Origin: Polynucleobacter meluiroseus | GTDB lineage: Bacteria > Pseudomonadota > Gammaproteobacteria > Burkholderiales > Burkholderiaceae | Direction of reading: 5' to 3' | DNA length: 10,054 nt | Assembly (NCBI GenBank): GCA_943329505.2 | Contig: CALQED020000028.1 | Span: forward strand, 1 to 10,054 | Shown here: one piece after another, positions 1 to 6,768 of the stretch | Layout: the number at the start of each line of letters is the position of its first letter | How positions within the stretch are numbered: position 1 is the stretch's first letter | Notes under the pieces: generated by a model | Database searches by the model: none | What the model saw: the letters and a program-made list of their open reading frames with translations, nothing else | What the model was told of the DNA's origin: nothing | Program-made: the position numbers and the translations under genes

Positions 1-125
1 AGGGTTTTGAACCCAGGCATAGTAATTGCGCTGAAATGCGCGAACAACTCTTCTTCACCATCATCAGGTTTGATAAAGCCAAAACCTTTTGCATCATTGA
101 ACCACTTAACAATTCCGGTCGCCAT
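1..125 (-). CDS. Cold-shock domain protein (CspA family), 3' part missing
   Basis: This is the N-terminal 41 codons of a small single-stranded nucleic-acid-binding protein. CspA-type proteins act in the cytoplasm as RNA chaperones that melt mRNA structure. The visible protein begins [18 protein letters not shown]. It carries the RNP1 motif KGFGFI at residues 13–18 and an RNP2-like LFAHFSAI at 27–34, where valine is more usual than the Ala at 29. Aromatic Trp8, Phe9, Phe15, Phe17, Phe28 and Phe31 are in the places that stack on bases. The family is about 67–70 residues long, so roughly 40% lies beyond the left edge. The start is ATG (complement of 123–125), with a GGAG ribosome site (complement of 131–134) a few bases upstream. 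It is transcribed divergently from clpS. The family is secure. The exact paralogue (CspA, CspD, CspE and so on) cannot be decided from this fragment, and cold induction is not shown. Confidence 0.93.
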   Translation of the reverse strand, partial: MATGIVKWFNDAKGFGFIKPDDGEEELFAHFSAITMPGFKT

Positions 126-235
126 GCGAACTCCATTACATAAACTTAAAACAACCGTGATGAGGGTAAATACTTTTTAATCAGTCTCGCTCCACAACAC
201 GCCTAAATAGAACCTCTCTTGAAGCCTACCCCCCG

Positions 236-264
236 ATTGTTTGCCCTTTTTGGAGGGGTGTCAA
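236..264 (-). promoter_or_regulatory. Predicted sigma70-type promoter for the cold-shock gene
   Basis: On the minus strand there is a perfect -35 TTGACA (complement of 259–264). A 17-base spacer follows, then AACAAT (complement of 236–241), which matches 4 of 6 bases of the -10 consensus. It points into the csp gene and would start transcription near position 229. That gives a 5' leader of about 100 nt, which fits cold-shock mRNAs, whose leaders are typically long and structured. I see no clear match to the E. coli cold box. The prediction rests on hexamer match and spacing only. Confidence 0.5.
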
Positions 265-337
265 GGAGTTAAATGCATATATCCCTCAGTAATTACCCCT
301 TTTTTTATCGAAAAACGCCCCAATATGACTTAAACAA

Positions 338-369
338 GGGTTTTTGAGGGTTTTTCCCAACAAGACCCT
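338..369 (+). repeat. Short tandem repeat and small hairpin upstream of clpS
   Basis: GGGTTTTT occurs twice in direct repeat (338–345 and 348–355), separated by GA. The second copy runs into CCC. AGGGT at 347–351 can pair with ACCCT at 365–369 across a 13-base loop, giving a weak hairpin ending about 40 bases before the likely clpS start. A second T-run facing an A-run (302–306 with 311–315) lies just before. This could be part of the clpS–clpA leader or an operator, or simply low-complexity sequence. I could not find a convincing promoter for clpS here: a TTGAGG at 344–349 has only a poor -10 partner. Confidence 0.3.
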
Positions 370-410
370 AGTTAAATCAACTTTGGATATCTGTGTTTAG
401 AATGTTTCTC

Positions 411-758
411 ATGAGCCGCACACCTAAAAATCCCACTACTGGCGTCCCAGCCAATCCTTACGTTGAAGATACCCTTTTGCTCGAAAAACAGGTCGAGCAA
501 GTTAAGGCTCCGTCAATGTATAAAGTTTTGTTATTAAATGATGATTACACGCCAATGGAATTTGTAGTGATGATCATTCAGGAGTATTTTAATAAGGACC
601 ACGAAACAGCAACACGCATCATGTTGCAGGTCCATTTGGCTGGCAAAGGTGTTTGCGGAATATTTACCCGCGACGTTGCTGCCACCAAAGTGCATCAAGT
701 TGTTGAATTATCCCGTGAAGCGGGCCACCCACTACAGTGCACTATGGAGGAAGTATGA
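411..758 (+). CDS. clpS: ATP-dependent Clp protease adaptor ClpS
   Basis: ClpS is a cytoplasmic adaptor that binds proteins with N-degron residues (Leu, Phe, Tyr, Trp) and hands them to the N-domain of ClpA for degradation by ClpAP. The 115-residue protein has a flexible N-terminal extension (about 1–34) and the family core from [18 protein letters not shown] onward. By alignment with E. coli ClpS, the substrate-pocket residues are present: Asn43, Asp44, Asp45, Met49, Met71 and His75. The conserved [16 protein letters not shown] stretch (78–93) follows the pocket His. The stop TGA overlaps the clpA ATG as ATGA. The start is uncertain: in-frame GTG at 393, ATG at 402 and ATG at 411 all lack a good ribosome site. 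I chose 411 because MSRTPKN is the most family-like beginning. E. coli ClpS has 106 residues, so all three choices are of acceptable length. Confidence 0.95.
   Translation: MSRTPKNPTTGVPANPYVEDTLLLEKQVEQVKAPSMYKVLLLNDDYTPMEFVVMIIQEYFNKDHETATRIMLQVHLAGKGVCGIFTRDVAATKVHQVVELSREAGHPLQCTMEEV
746..751 (+). promoter_or_regulatory. Ribosome binding site fixing the clpA start
   Basis: GGAGGA lies inside the last codons of clpS, close in front of the ATG at 755. It supports that ATG over the in-frame GTG at 737, which lies upstream of the site. The stop codon of clpS (756–758) shares two bases with the clpA ATG, so ribosomes ending clpS can reinitiate directly on clpA. Confidence 0.75.
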
Positions 759-3061
759 TTGCCCAAGAACTAGAAGTCAGTTTGCACATGGCGTTTGTTG
801 ACGCACGGGCATCAAGACATGAATTTATTACGGTAGAACATTTGTTGGCTGCCCTGCTCGACAATGCTACCGCCGTTGAGGTCTTAAAGGCTTGCGCCGT
901 CAATATCGCAGAGCTACGCACTCAACTCAAAAACTTTATTAACGACAACACCCCAGTAGTACCTGGTAACGATGAAGTTGACACGCAACCAACCTTAGGA
1001 TTTCAGCGTGTGATTCAGCGCGCGATCATGCATGTTCAGTCAACATCCAATGGTAAAAAAGAAGTCACTGGAGCGAATGTGTTAGTTGCAATCTTCGGAG
1101 AAAAAGATTCGCATGCAGTCTATTTCTTGCAACAGCAAGGTGTCACACGTTTGGATGTCGTGAACTTCATTAGTCATGGCGTTCGCAAGGATCAATCTGA
1201 GCAGGTTAAGCCTGCCGACACTAGTCAAGAAACTGAAGAGGCGGCATCCTCTGGTAAAGAAAGTCCGCTAGATCAGTACACCCAGAATCTCAATACATTA
1301 GCTCGTCAGGGCAAGATTGATCCTTTGATCGGCCGCGAGAGCGAAGTGGAGCGTGTGATTCAGGTGCTCTGTCGTCGTCGCAAGAACAATCCACTTTTGG
1401 TGGGTGAGGCCGGGGTTGGAAAGACTGCCATTGCCGAGGGCTTAGCTTGGAGAATTGTCAAAGGCGATGTGCCTGATATTCTGGCTAACGCTACTGTGTA
1501 TTCCTTGGACATGGGAGCATTATTAGCGGGCACTAAATATCGTGGTGATTTTGAGCAACGACTCAAGAGCGTTCTCAAGTCCTTAAAAGATCATACCCAT
1601 GGTGTTTTATTTATTGATGAGATTCATACCTTAATTGGGGCTGGTGCCGCATCTGGTGGAACATTAGACGCGAGCAATCTTTTAAAGCCTGCTCTATCGA
1701 ATGGCCAACTCAAATGCATTGGTGCAACCACCTTTACTGAGTATCGCGGTATTTTTGAAAAAGATGCTGCCTTGTCGCGTCGTTTCCAAAAAGTTGATGT
1801 GGTTGAGCCCACAGTTGATCAGACAGTACAAATTTTGCGCGGTCTGAAGTCTCGTTTTGAAGAGCATCACAGTGTGAAATACGCAGCTGGCGCTTTAGTT
1901 GCTGCAGCAGAACTTTCTGCCCGCTACATCAATGATCGTCATTTGCCGGATAAGGCTATTGATGTGATTGATGAGGCAGGCGCTGCGCAACGTATCTTGC
2001 CCAAATCCAAACAGAAGAAAACCATCGGTCGTCCAGAGATTGAAGAGATTGTTGCTAAGATTGCACGCATACCACCTCAATCTGTCACGGTAGATGATCG
2101 TAGTAAGTTGCAAACTTTGGATCGAGATATTAAGAGCGTGGTCTTTGGTCAAGATCCTGCGATTGAGGCTTTGGCTAGTGCCATTAAGATGACGCGTGCT
2201 GGTCTTGGCAAGATCGATCGCCCAATTGGTTCATTTTTATTCTCTGGCCCAACAGGCGTCGGCAAGACTGAGGTTGCAAAACAGCTTGCCTATATTTTAG
2301 GTATTGAGCTTTTACGCTTTGATATGTCTGAGTACATGGAGCGCCATGCGGTTAGTCGTTTAATTGGCGCGCCTCCTGGTTATGTTGGTTTTGATCAAGG
2401 CGGCTTACTCACCGAGGCGGTCAATAAGAAGCCGCATTGTGTACTACTACTGGATGAAGTAGAAAAAGCTCACCCCGATATTGTCAATATCCTGTTGCAG
2501 GTAATGGATCATGGCACCTTAACGGACAACAATGGCCGCAAGACTGACTTCCGTAATGTAATCATCATCATGACCACAAATGCTGGTGCCGAAGCCATGC
2601 AAAAATCAACCATCGGATTTACTAATGCACGTGAGTCTGGTGATGAGATGGCTGATATTAAGAAGTTCTTCACGCCTGAGTTCCGTAACCGCTTAGATGC
2701 GATTGTGTCCTTCAAGGCGCTAGATGAGACCATCATCATGCGTGTGGTTGATAAGTTCTTAATGCAACTTGAAGAGCAACTGCATGAGAAAAAAGTGGAT
2801 GCTACGTTTAGCGCTGCATTGCGTGCACATTTGGCCAAGCATGGCTTTGATCCACTCATGGGTGCACGTCCTATGCAGCGCATCATTCAAGACACTGTCC
2901 GTAAGGCGCTGGCTGATGAGCTACTTTTTGGTAAATTGGCGCAAGGCGGTCATGTGGATGTCGATATTGATGCTGACGGCAAAGTACAGTTAGATTTTGA
3001 TGTTCCCGCTTTGCCTGGCAAGGCAGCCAAGAAGGATGTTGCGCCAGCCGAAGAAATTTAA
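755..3061 (+). CDS. clpA: ATP-dependent Clp protease ATP-binding subunit ClpA
   Basis: ClpA is the hexameric AAA+ unfoldase of the cytoplasmic ClpAP protease. It unfolds substrates, including those delivered by ClpS, and threads them into ClpP. From the ATG at 755 the protein has 768 residues (E. coli ClpA has 758). The N-domain spans about 1–143, starting [14 protein letters not shown]. An acidic linker of about 144–172 follows. D1 has Walker A GEAGVGKT at 217–224 and Walker B with Asp288/Glu289. D2 has Walker A GPTGVGKT at 498–505 and Walker B LLLDE ending in Asp567/Glu568. The ClpP-docking loop is present as Ile620-Gly621-Phe622 (IGL in E. coli). The C-terminal small domain has the conserved [10 protein letters not shown] stretch. 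No ClpB-type middle coiled coil lies between D1 and D2, which together with the IGF loop separates it from ClpB and supports ClpA over ClpC given the neighbouring clpS. Both ATPase modules look intact. No clpP is visible in the window. Confidence 0.98.
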   Translation: MIAQELEVSLHMAFVDARASRHEFITVEHLLAALLDNATAVEVLKACAVNIAELRTQLKNFINDNTPVVPGNDEVDTQPTLGFQRVIQRAIMHVQSTSNGKKEVTGANVLVAIFGEKDSHAVYFLQQQGVTRLDVVNFISHGVRKDQSEQVKPADTSQETEEAASSGKESPLDQYTQNLNTLARQGKIDPLIGRESEVERVIQVLCRRRKNNPLLVGEAGVGKTAIAEGLAWRIVKGDVPDILANATVYSLDMGALLAGTKYRGDFEQRLKSVLKSLKDHTHGVLFIDEIHTLIGAGAASGGTLDASNLLKPALSNGQLKCIGATTFTEYRGIFEKDAALSRRFQKVDVVEPTVDQTVQILRGLKSRFEEHHSVKYAAGALVAAAELSARYINDRHLPDKAIDVIDEAGAAQRILPKSKQKKTIGRPEIEEIVAKIARIPPQSVTVDDRSKLQTLDRDIKSVVFGQDPAIEALASAIKMTRAGLGKIDRPIGSFLFSGPTGVGKTEVAKQLAYILGIELLRFDMSEYMERHAVSRLIGAPPGYVGFDQGGLLTEAVNKKPHCVLLLDEVEKAHPDIVNILLQVMDHGTLTDNNGRKTDFRNVIIIMTTNAGAEAMQKSTIGFTNARESGDEMADIKKFFTPEFRNRLDAIVSFKALDETIIMRVVDKFLMQLEEQLHEKKVDATFSAALRAHLAKHGFDPLMGARPMQRIIQDTVRKALADELLFGKLAQGGHVDVDIDADGKVQLDFDVPALPGKAAKKDVAPAEEI

Positions 3062-3102
3062 TTAATCATCGCCCCATAGTTGTTTAACAAAAAAAGGAAA
3101 AC

Positions 3103-3336
3103 ATGTCCCATCACGATAAATTGCTAGATGCTTTTGAAGCTTACAAGGCTGAAAATGAAAAGTTTCAAGGCAAAGGTATTAAGGCTTCAGCTGCGCGTGC
3201 TCGTAAAGCGTTACAGGAAATTGCTGGATCGTGTAAAGAGCGTCGCAAAGAAATCACTGCTGAAAAAGAATCTCGTGAAGGTAAAGGTGGCGGCATGTCC
3301 CAAGACGCTGCTCGCCATGCGCATGTTCGCAAGTAA
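3103..3336 (+). CDS. Small basic histone H1-like (Hc1-type) protein
   Basis: This is a 77-residue, highly charged protein with 18 Lys/Arg against 12 Asp/Glu and no membrane segment or signal peptide. Residues 1–22 look helical (DKLLDAFEAYKAENEKF). The stretch KASAARARKALQEI (27–40) followed by KERRKEITAEKE (45–56) resembles the pattern of Hc1-type bacterial and chlamydial histone H1-like proteins (an AAxRxR segment, then a RKE/S…AEK segment). The tail is Gly-rich then basic, ending in HAHVRK. A DNA-compacting or nucleoid role is therefore a reasonable inference, but the similarity is from memory and the function is unproven. ATG 3103 has an AAGGAAA ribosome site at 3094–3100. The gene lies 41 bases after clpA and ends 15 bases before a strong terminator. 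It may be read through from clpS–clpA or have its own promoter inside the end of clpA. I see no clear promoter in the gap. Confidence 0.82.
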   Translation: MSHHDKLLDAFEAYKAENEKFQGKGIKASAARARKALQEIAGSCKERRKEITAEKESREGKGGGMSQDAARHAHVRK

Positions 3337-3351
3337 GCTTACTAGCTCGAT

Positions 3352-3377
3352 AAAAAGCCACCTCAGGGTGGCTTTTT
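3352..3377. terminator. Rho-independent terminator, symmetric on both strands
   Basis: A perfect GCCACC (3357–3362) / GGTGGC (3367–3372) stem with a 4-base loop TCAG is flanked by AAAAA (3352–3356) and TTTTT (3373–3377), which extend the pairing to 11 base pairs. On the plus strand it ends the clpA/histone-like transcript. Because the flanks are symmetric, the minus strand also reads as a stem followed by a T-run. It could therefore stop antisense transcription coming leftward through chaA from the dut operon. Confidence 0.92.
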
Positions 3378-3394
3378 ATTTGAATTACACTTAA

Positions 3395-3408
3395 GTTAAT
3401 CAATTAAC
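3395..3408. repeat. AT-rich palindrome upstream of chaA (possible operator)
   Basis: GTTAATCAATTAAC is a palindrome with two 6-base arms and a 2-base centre, ending 31 bases before the chaA GTG. Its place between the upstream terminator and the gene would suit a dimeric regulator or a promoter element. I found no strong -35/-10 pair: TTGAAT at 3380–3385 has only weak -10 candidates overlapping the palindrome. In AT-rich intergenic DNA such a palindrome can occur by chance. Confidence 0.35.
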
Positions 3409-3439
3409 GAGTTGCTTTAGAGTAAGGGCCAAGAGAAAA

Positions 3440-4567
3440 GTGAAGATTTTAAAAAAAGAAGCAGCATTTTTTATTGCTCTAGTTACGGCAATGTACTTGT
3501 ATCTCATTGGGCCATCTGTTGAGCTCATGGGGTACCAGTTGGTGGTTGCTGCAGCTTTGTTTGGCATTATTTTGGCCTGTATTTTTAGGGTTGCCCATTT
3601 TGCTGATCACTTGGCTGAGATGTTGGGTGAGCCCTATGGAACTCTACTGTTAACTATTTCTGCGACTCTGATTGAGGTCGCGGTCATGATCACGGCATTG
3701 ACTCATGGTGACGGCAATCCCACATTCGTGAGGGATACGATTGCCGCCACTTTATTTATTGTTCTTGGCGGGATGATGGGCTTATCCATGATTATTGGTG
3801 GGTCATACCACTTAGATCAAACGATTAATACCAATGGCGCTCATATGTATCTTGGTTTATTGATTCCTTTGGCATTGCTAACGCTCGTGTTGCCAAACTT
3901 TACAACCACTACTGCGGGCCCAACCCTAGCGGTTTCTCAAGAGGTGTTTATTGGGGTGATTGCTTTGGCGTTATATGGTGTCTTCATATTTGCACAAACG
4001 AAGCGTTACCGTAATTTTTTTGATGACCCCTTTCCATTTGGCGCATCACGTAGTGATTCTCCACAAGAGGCCAAGACTCACCCCGTTACCAATCGCGGTC
4101 ATCATTTAAATTGGACTGAAGTCTCAAAATCTTTTTTTTGGCTTTCCATTTGCCTCATCGTAGTCATACTATTGATTGAAAAATTAGCGATTTTGATTGG
4201 TATTGGCTATGCAAAGTTGGGGTTTCCTTCGACTTTAAATGGCACGACGGTGGCAATCTTGGTGCTGGCACCCGAATGGATTGCAGCCCTGAATGCCGCT
4301 AAAGCAAATCACTTGCAGCGCTCTCTAAACATTGCCCTAGGAAGCGGTTTGGCAACCTTATCGCTGAGTGTCCCAGTGATGTTATTTTGGGTGGCTTACA
4401 ACCATCATCAGATTGAGTTAGGTTTGCATGCTCGAGAAATTGTGATGTTGCTGGCCTCTTTATGGGTAGCACATGTTTCGATTTCGACTGGTAAATCAAA
4501 CATCATGCAAGGGGCTATTCTCTTTATATTATTTATTTCATCAATCTTCTTAATCTTTAATCCCTGA
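3440..4567 (+). CDS. chaA: ChaA-type calcium (sodium, potassium)/proton antiporter
   Basis: This is an inner-membrane cation/proton exchanger of the CaCA superfamily. The ChaA family exports Ca2+, Na+ and at high level K+ in exchange for H+, helping with alkaline pH and cation stress. The protein has 375 residues (E. coli ChaA 366) and about eleven hydrophobic segments. The two inverted alpha repeats are visible. The first is GEPYGTLLLTISATLIEVAV with acidic Glu79, and the second is VAILVLAPEWIAALNAAKAN with Glu279. The matching glutamates are the expected ion-binding residues. HLQRSLNIALGSGLAT (291–306) is strongly ChaA-like. A hydrophilic, His-containing loop (about 188–230) separates the two halves. 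The start is GTG at 3440, giving MKILKKEAAFF. AAGAG lies close before it, a weak ribosome site, and no better ATG start exists nearby. The gene stands alone after a terminator. Its TGA directly abuts the stop of the opposing dut gene. Substrate preference cannot be read from sequence. Confidence 0.9.
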   Translation: MKILKKEAAFFIALVTAMYLYLIGPSVELMGYQLVVAAALFGIILACIFRVAHFADHLAEMLGEPYGTLLLTISATLIEVAVMITALTHGDGNPTFVRDTIAATLFIVLGGMMGLSMIIGGSYHLDQTINTNGAHMYLGLLIPLALLTLVLPNFTTTTAGPTLAVSQEVFIGVIALALYGVFIFAQTKRYRNFFDDPFPFGASRSDSPQEAKTHPVTNRGHHLNWTEVSKSFFWLSICLIVVILLIEKLAILIGIGYAKLGFPSTLNGTTVAILVLAPEWIAALNAAKANHLQRSLNIALGSGLATLSLSVPVMLFWVAYNHHQIELGLHAREIVMLLASLWVAHVSISTGKSNIMQGAILFILFISSIFLIFNP

Positions 4568-5017
4568 TTAAGAGCGACCTGTACTACCAAAGCCGCCAGC
4601 GCCACGACTGCTCTCAGTAAATTCTTCAACGACTTTGAGTTCAACTTGTTGCACTGGCATCACTACCAATTGGGCGAGGCGCTCCATAGGCTCGAGCTTG
4701 AATGGAGCAGATCCACGATTCCAGGTGCTCACCATTAGCTGACCTTGATAGTCAGAGTCAATCAAGCCAACCAGATTCCCTAAAACGATGCCATGTTTAT
4801 GCCCTAGTCCTGAGCGCGGCAAAATAAATGCTGCATAGCGAGGATCTTCTACGAAGATGGCTAGACCTGAGGGTATTAGGACTGTTTGGCCTGGAGCAAT
4901 CTCCATGGTTGCATCAATGCATGCCCTTAGATCTAGTCCAGCACTTCCCGGTGTCCCATAAGTAGGCAACTGATCGCGCATACGTTCATCGAGAATTTTG
5001 ACTTGAAGGGATTGCAT
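4568..5017 (-). CDS. dut: Deoxyuridine 5'-triphosphate nucleotidohydrolase (dUTPase)
   Basis: Dut hydrolyses dUTP to dUMP and pyrophosphate. This keeps uracil out of DNA and supplies dUMP for thymidylate synthesis. The enzyme is a cytoplasmic homotrimer. The 149-residue protein (E. coli about 151) carries all five motifs: GSAGLDLRA (24–32), [11 protein letters not shown] (67–77), [13 protein letters not shown] (84–96), RLAQLVV (113–119) and the flexible C-terminal [12 protein letters not shown] (138–149). By alignment, Asp87 is the catalytic aspartate that activates water and Tyr90 stacks on uracil. The Gly-rich arm that closes over the neighbouring active site is complete. The start is ATG (complement of 5015–5017), with AGGA (complement of 5024–5027) at good spacing. 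It is the last gene of the cluster, and its TAA touches the chaA stop with no intervening base. Confidence 0.98.
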   Translation of the reverse strand: MQSLQVKILDERMRDQLPTYGTPGSAGLDLRACIDATMEIAPGQTVLIPSGLAIFVEDPRYAAFILPRSGLGHKHGIVLGNLVGLIDSDYQGQLMVSTWNRGSAPFKLEPMERLAQLVVMPVQQVELKVVEEFTESSRGAGGFGSTGRS

Positions 5018-5046
5018 GGAATGTCCTAAAACAGGGAGGGGTGAAT

Positions 5047-6258
5047 TTATATTTTCTTAGCAACTAGCTGAATCAGTTGACGCGCTAAGTGCAGCTTTTC
5101 CGCTTGAGCGATTTTTTTACTACCGCTATCATCGATGACGATGAGTTGATTGGTATCACTACCAAAAGTATCTGGACCAATATTACCCACAATCATTGGA
5201 ATGCCTTTGCGCTGACGTTTGTCATTAGCATGTTTTTCAAGATCAGTTGATTCAGCAGCAAAGCCTACGCAGTAGGGGTAAGACTTGCCACCTTTAAACT
5301 TCACTGTCTTGGCAACATCTTGAAGAATATCTGGGTTAGCAACAAATTCAATGCTTGGCGCTTCTTTACCTTGGCGCTTCAGTTTTTCTTTGGCCGGCTT
5401 TGCAATACCCCAGTCGGCAACAGCGGCGACTGCAAAGAACACATCACAATCTGTAGCAGCTAAAGTTGCCGTGTGCATTTCTTTGGCGCTCACGATGTTC
5501 GTACGAATAATCTTTCCAGTGGCTTCTAGTGGTGTAGAGAGTTCGCAAGGACCTGCAATTAGGTGTACTTGCGCGCCAGCCTCTAAAGCGGCTCTAGCAA
5601 TCGCAAAGCCCATCTTGCCAGAGCTATGGTTAGTAATTCCGCGCACTGGATCAATCGCTTCAAAGGTTGGGCCAGCAGTGATTAATACTTTTTTACCGGT
5701 TAAAACTTTCTTCTGAAAAAAAGCAATTACTTGCTCTGCAATTTCATGGGGTTCGAGCATTCTGCCCATACCAACTTCACCACAGGCTTGTGTGCCGCTA
5801 GCAGGCCCTAGTAATACGGACCCATCGTCTTGAAGGCGCTGTACGCTTCTCTGCGTAGCGGCATGCTCCCACATTTGTTTATTCATCGCTGGGGCAAGGA
5901 GGAGCGGACAATCTCTTGCTAGGCATAGTGTGCTGAGCAAATCATCTGCTAAGCCTAAAGAAAGTTTTGCCATGAGATCAGCGCTGCTGGGTGCAATCAA
6001 AATAATATCGGCAGAGCGCGATAACTCAATATGGGCCATATTGTTTGCAATACTGCTATCCCATTGACTTGTAAAAACAGGGTTACCAGTGAGAGCCTGC
6101 ATTGTTACGGGCGTCACAAATTGTTGCGCAGCCTGCGTCATGACGACTTGGACAGAGGCACCTTCTTGCATTAAGAGTCGCGCAAGTTCTGGCGTCTTAT
6201 AAGCGGCAATGCCACCAGAGATGCCGAGAACGATTTTCTTATTTAAAAGTGATTGCAT
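5047..6258 (-). CDS. coaBC: Bifunctional phosphopantothenoylcysteine decarboxylase / phosphopantothenate–cysteine ligase
   Basis: CoaBC performs two successive steps of coenzyme A synthesis. The CoaB half joins cysteine to 4'-phosphopantothenate using CTP, and the FMN-dependent CoaC half decarboxylates the product to 4'-phosphopantetheine. The protein has 403 residues (E. coli 406). The N-terminal CoaC domain (about 1–185) shows the flavin-binding start [10 protein letters not shown] (12–21), catalytic His76, the PAMNKQMW motif with Asn126, and the active-site flap [10 protein letters not shown] with Cys159. The C-terminal CoaB domain (about 187–403) has [20 protein letters not shown] (193–212), with Asn210 matching the E. 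coli catalytic Asn. It also has the AVAAVADW segment (276–283; the usual Tyr is Trp here) and a Lys-rich stretch near 287–294. ATG 6258 lies 9 bases after the lspA stop without a clear ribosome site, suggesting translational coupling. Both halves look functional. Confidence 0.97.
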   Translation of the reverse strand: MQSLLNKKIVLGISGGIAAYKTPELARLLMQEGASVQVVMTQAAQQFVTPVTMQALTGNPVFTSQWDSSIANNMAHIELSRSADIILIAPSSADLMAKLSLGLADDLLSTLCLARDCPLLLAPAMNKQMWEHAATQRSVQRLQDDGSVLLGPASGTQACGEVGMGRMLEPHEIAEQVIAFFQKKVLTGKKVLITAGPTFEAIDPVRGITNHSSGKMGFAIARAALEAGAQVHLIAGPCELSTPLEATGKIIRTNIVSAKEMHTATLAATDCDVFFAVAAVADWGIAKPAKEKLKRQGKEAPSIEFVANPDILQDVAKTVKFKGGKSYPYCVGFAAESTDLEKHANDKRQRKGIPMIVGNIGPDTFGSDTNQLIVIDDSGSKKIAQAEKLHLARQLIQLVAKKI

Positions 6259-6267
6259 GGCGCCAGC

Positions 6268-6756
6268 TTAATGGGATTGGGCAGATTTGCCAAATGACTT
6301 GCGTAATTCACCCCAAATAATGAGGGCGGCGCCAATACAAATAGCGCTATCGGCAACATTAAAGGCGGGCCAGTGCCAGTTCGCGTAATGTAGGTCGATA
6401 AAGTCAACAACGGCTCCGTACATGATTCGATCTAAGACGTTGCCTAGAGCGCCGCCTAAAATCAAGCTCAGGGCTATACATAGCAGCTTGTCGCTCAGAC
6501 TTTTGCGTAATAAGTAAATGATGTAAACGCACGCAACTAAACCGAGAATAATGAAGAACCAACGTTGCCAACCTGAGCCCTGCGCCAGAAAAGAAAAAGC
6601 GGCACCAGGATTAAAGAGTAGTAGCCAATTGAAAAAAGGAAGCACAGGCTCGGGAACCCCCATTTGTAAATTGCTTAATGCTGACCACTTGCTTAGCTGG
6701 TCTAAGAGCAAAGTGGTGGTGGCAACAGCCAGATAGCGAAGTAATCTGAGGTTCAT
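6268..6756 (-). CDS. lspA: Lipoprotein signal peptidase (signal peptidase II)
   Basis: LspA is an inner-membrane aspartyl protease that cuts the signal peptide from diacylglyceryl-modified prolipoproteins. The 162-residue protein is of normal length. It has four hydrophobic segments at about 7–25, 64–84, 90–107 and 131–150. The family motifs are in order: LDQLSKW (18–24), FNPGAAFSFL (48–57), GALGNVLDRI (102–111), VVDFIDLHY (116–124) and FNVADSAICIG (132–142). The catalytic pair is Asp118 and Asp136, by comparison with the characterised Pseudomonas enzyme. ATG 6756 has AGGG (complement of 6761–6764) four bases upstream. It follows ileS after 12 bases, the classic neighbourhood for lspA. Confidence 0.98.
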   Translation of the reverse strand: MNLRLLRYLAVATTTLLLDQLSKWSALSNLQMGVPEPVLPFFNWLLLFNPGAAFSFLAQGSGWQRWFFIILGLVACVYIIYLLRKSLSDKLLCIALSLILGGALGNVLDRIMYGAVVDFIDLHYANWHWPAFNVADSAICIGAALIIWGELRKSFGKSAQSH

Positions 6757-6768
6757 ATAGCCCTGCGT

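Noticed and set aside
737..754. Upstream GTG start for clpA
   Set aside because: It would put the ribosome site GGAGGA inside the coding region. [14 protein letters not shown] from ATG 755 matches the usual ClpA start.
2509..2886. 125-codon open frame on the minus strand inside clpA
   Set aside because: It is antisense to the conserved D2 ATPase and C-terminal region, with a Ser/Met-rich low-information translation typical of an antisense shadow.
3128..3394. 88-codon frame overlapping the small basic protein gene
   Set aside because: It runs in another frame through the basic protein and straight across the terminator hairpin. The frame at 3103 has the ribosome site and the family-like sequence.
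5351..5716. 121-codon open frame on the plus strand inside coaBC
   Set aside because: It is opposite to conserved CoaB sequence and has no family features. The apparent hydrophobic start is an artefact of reading the complement of charged codons.
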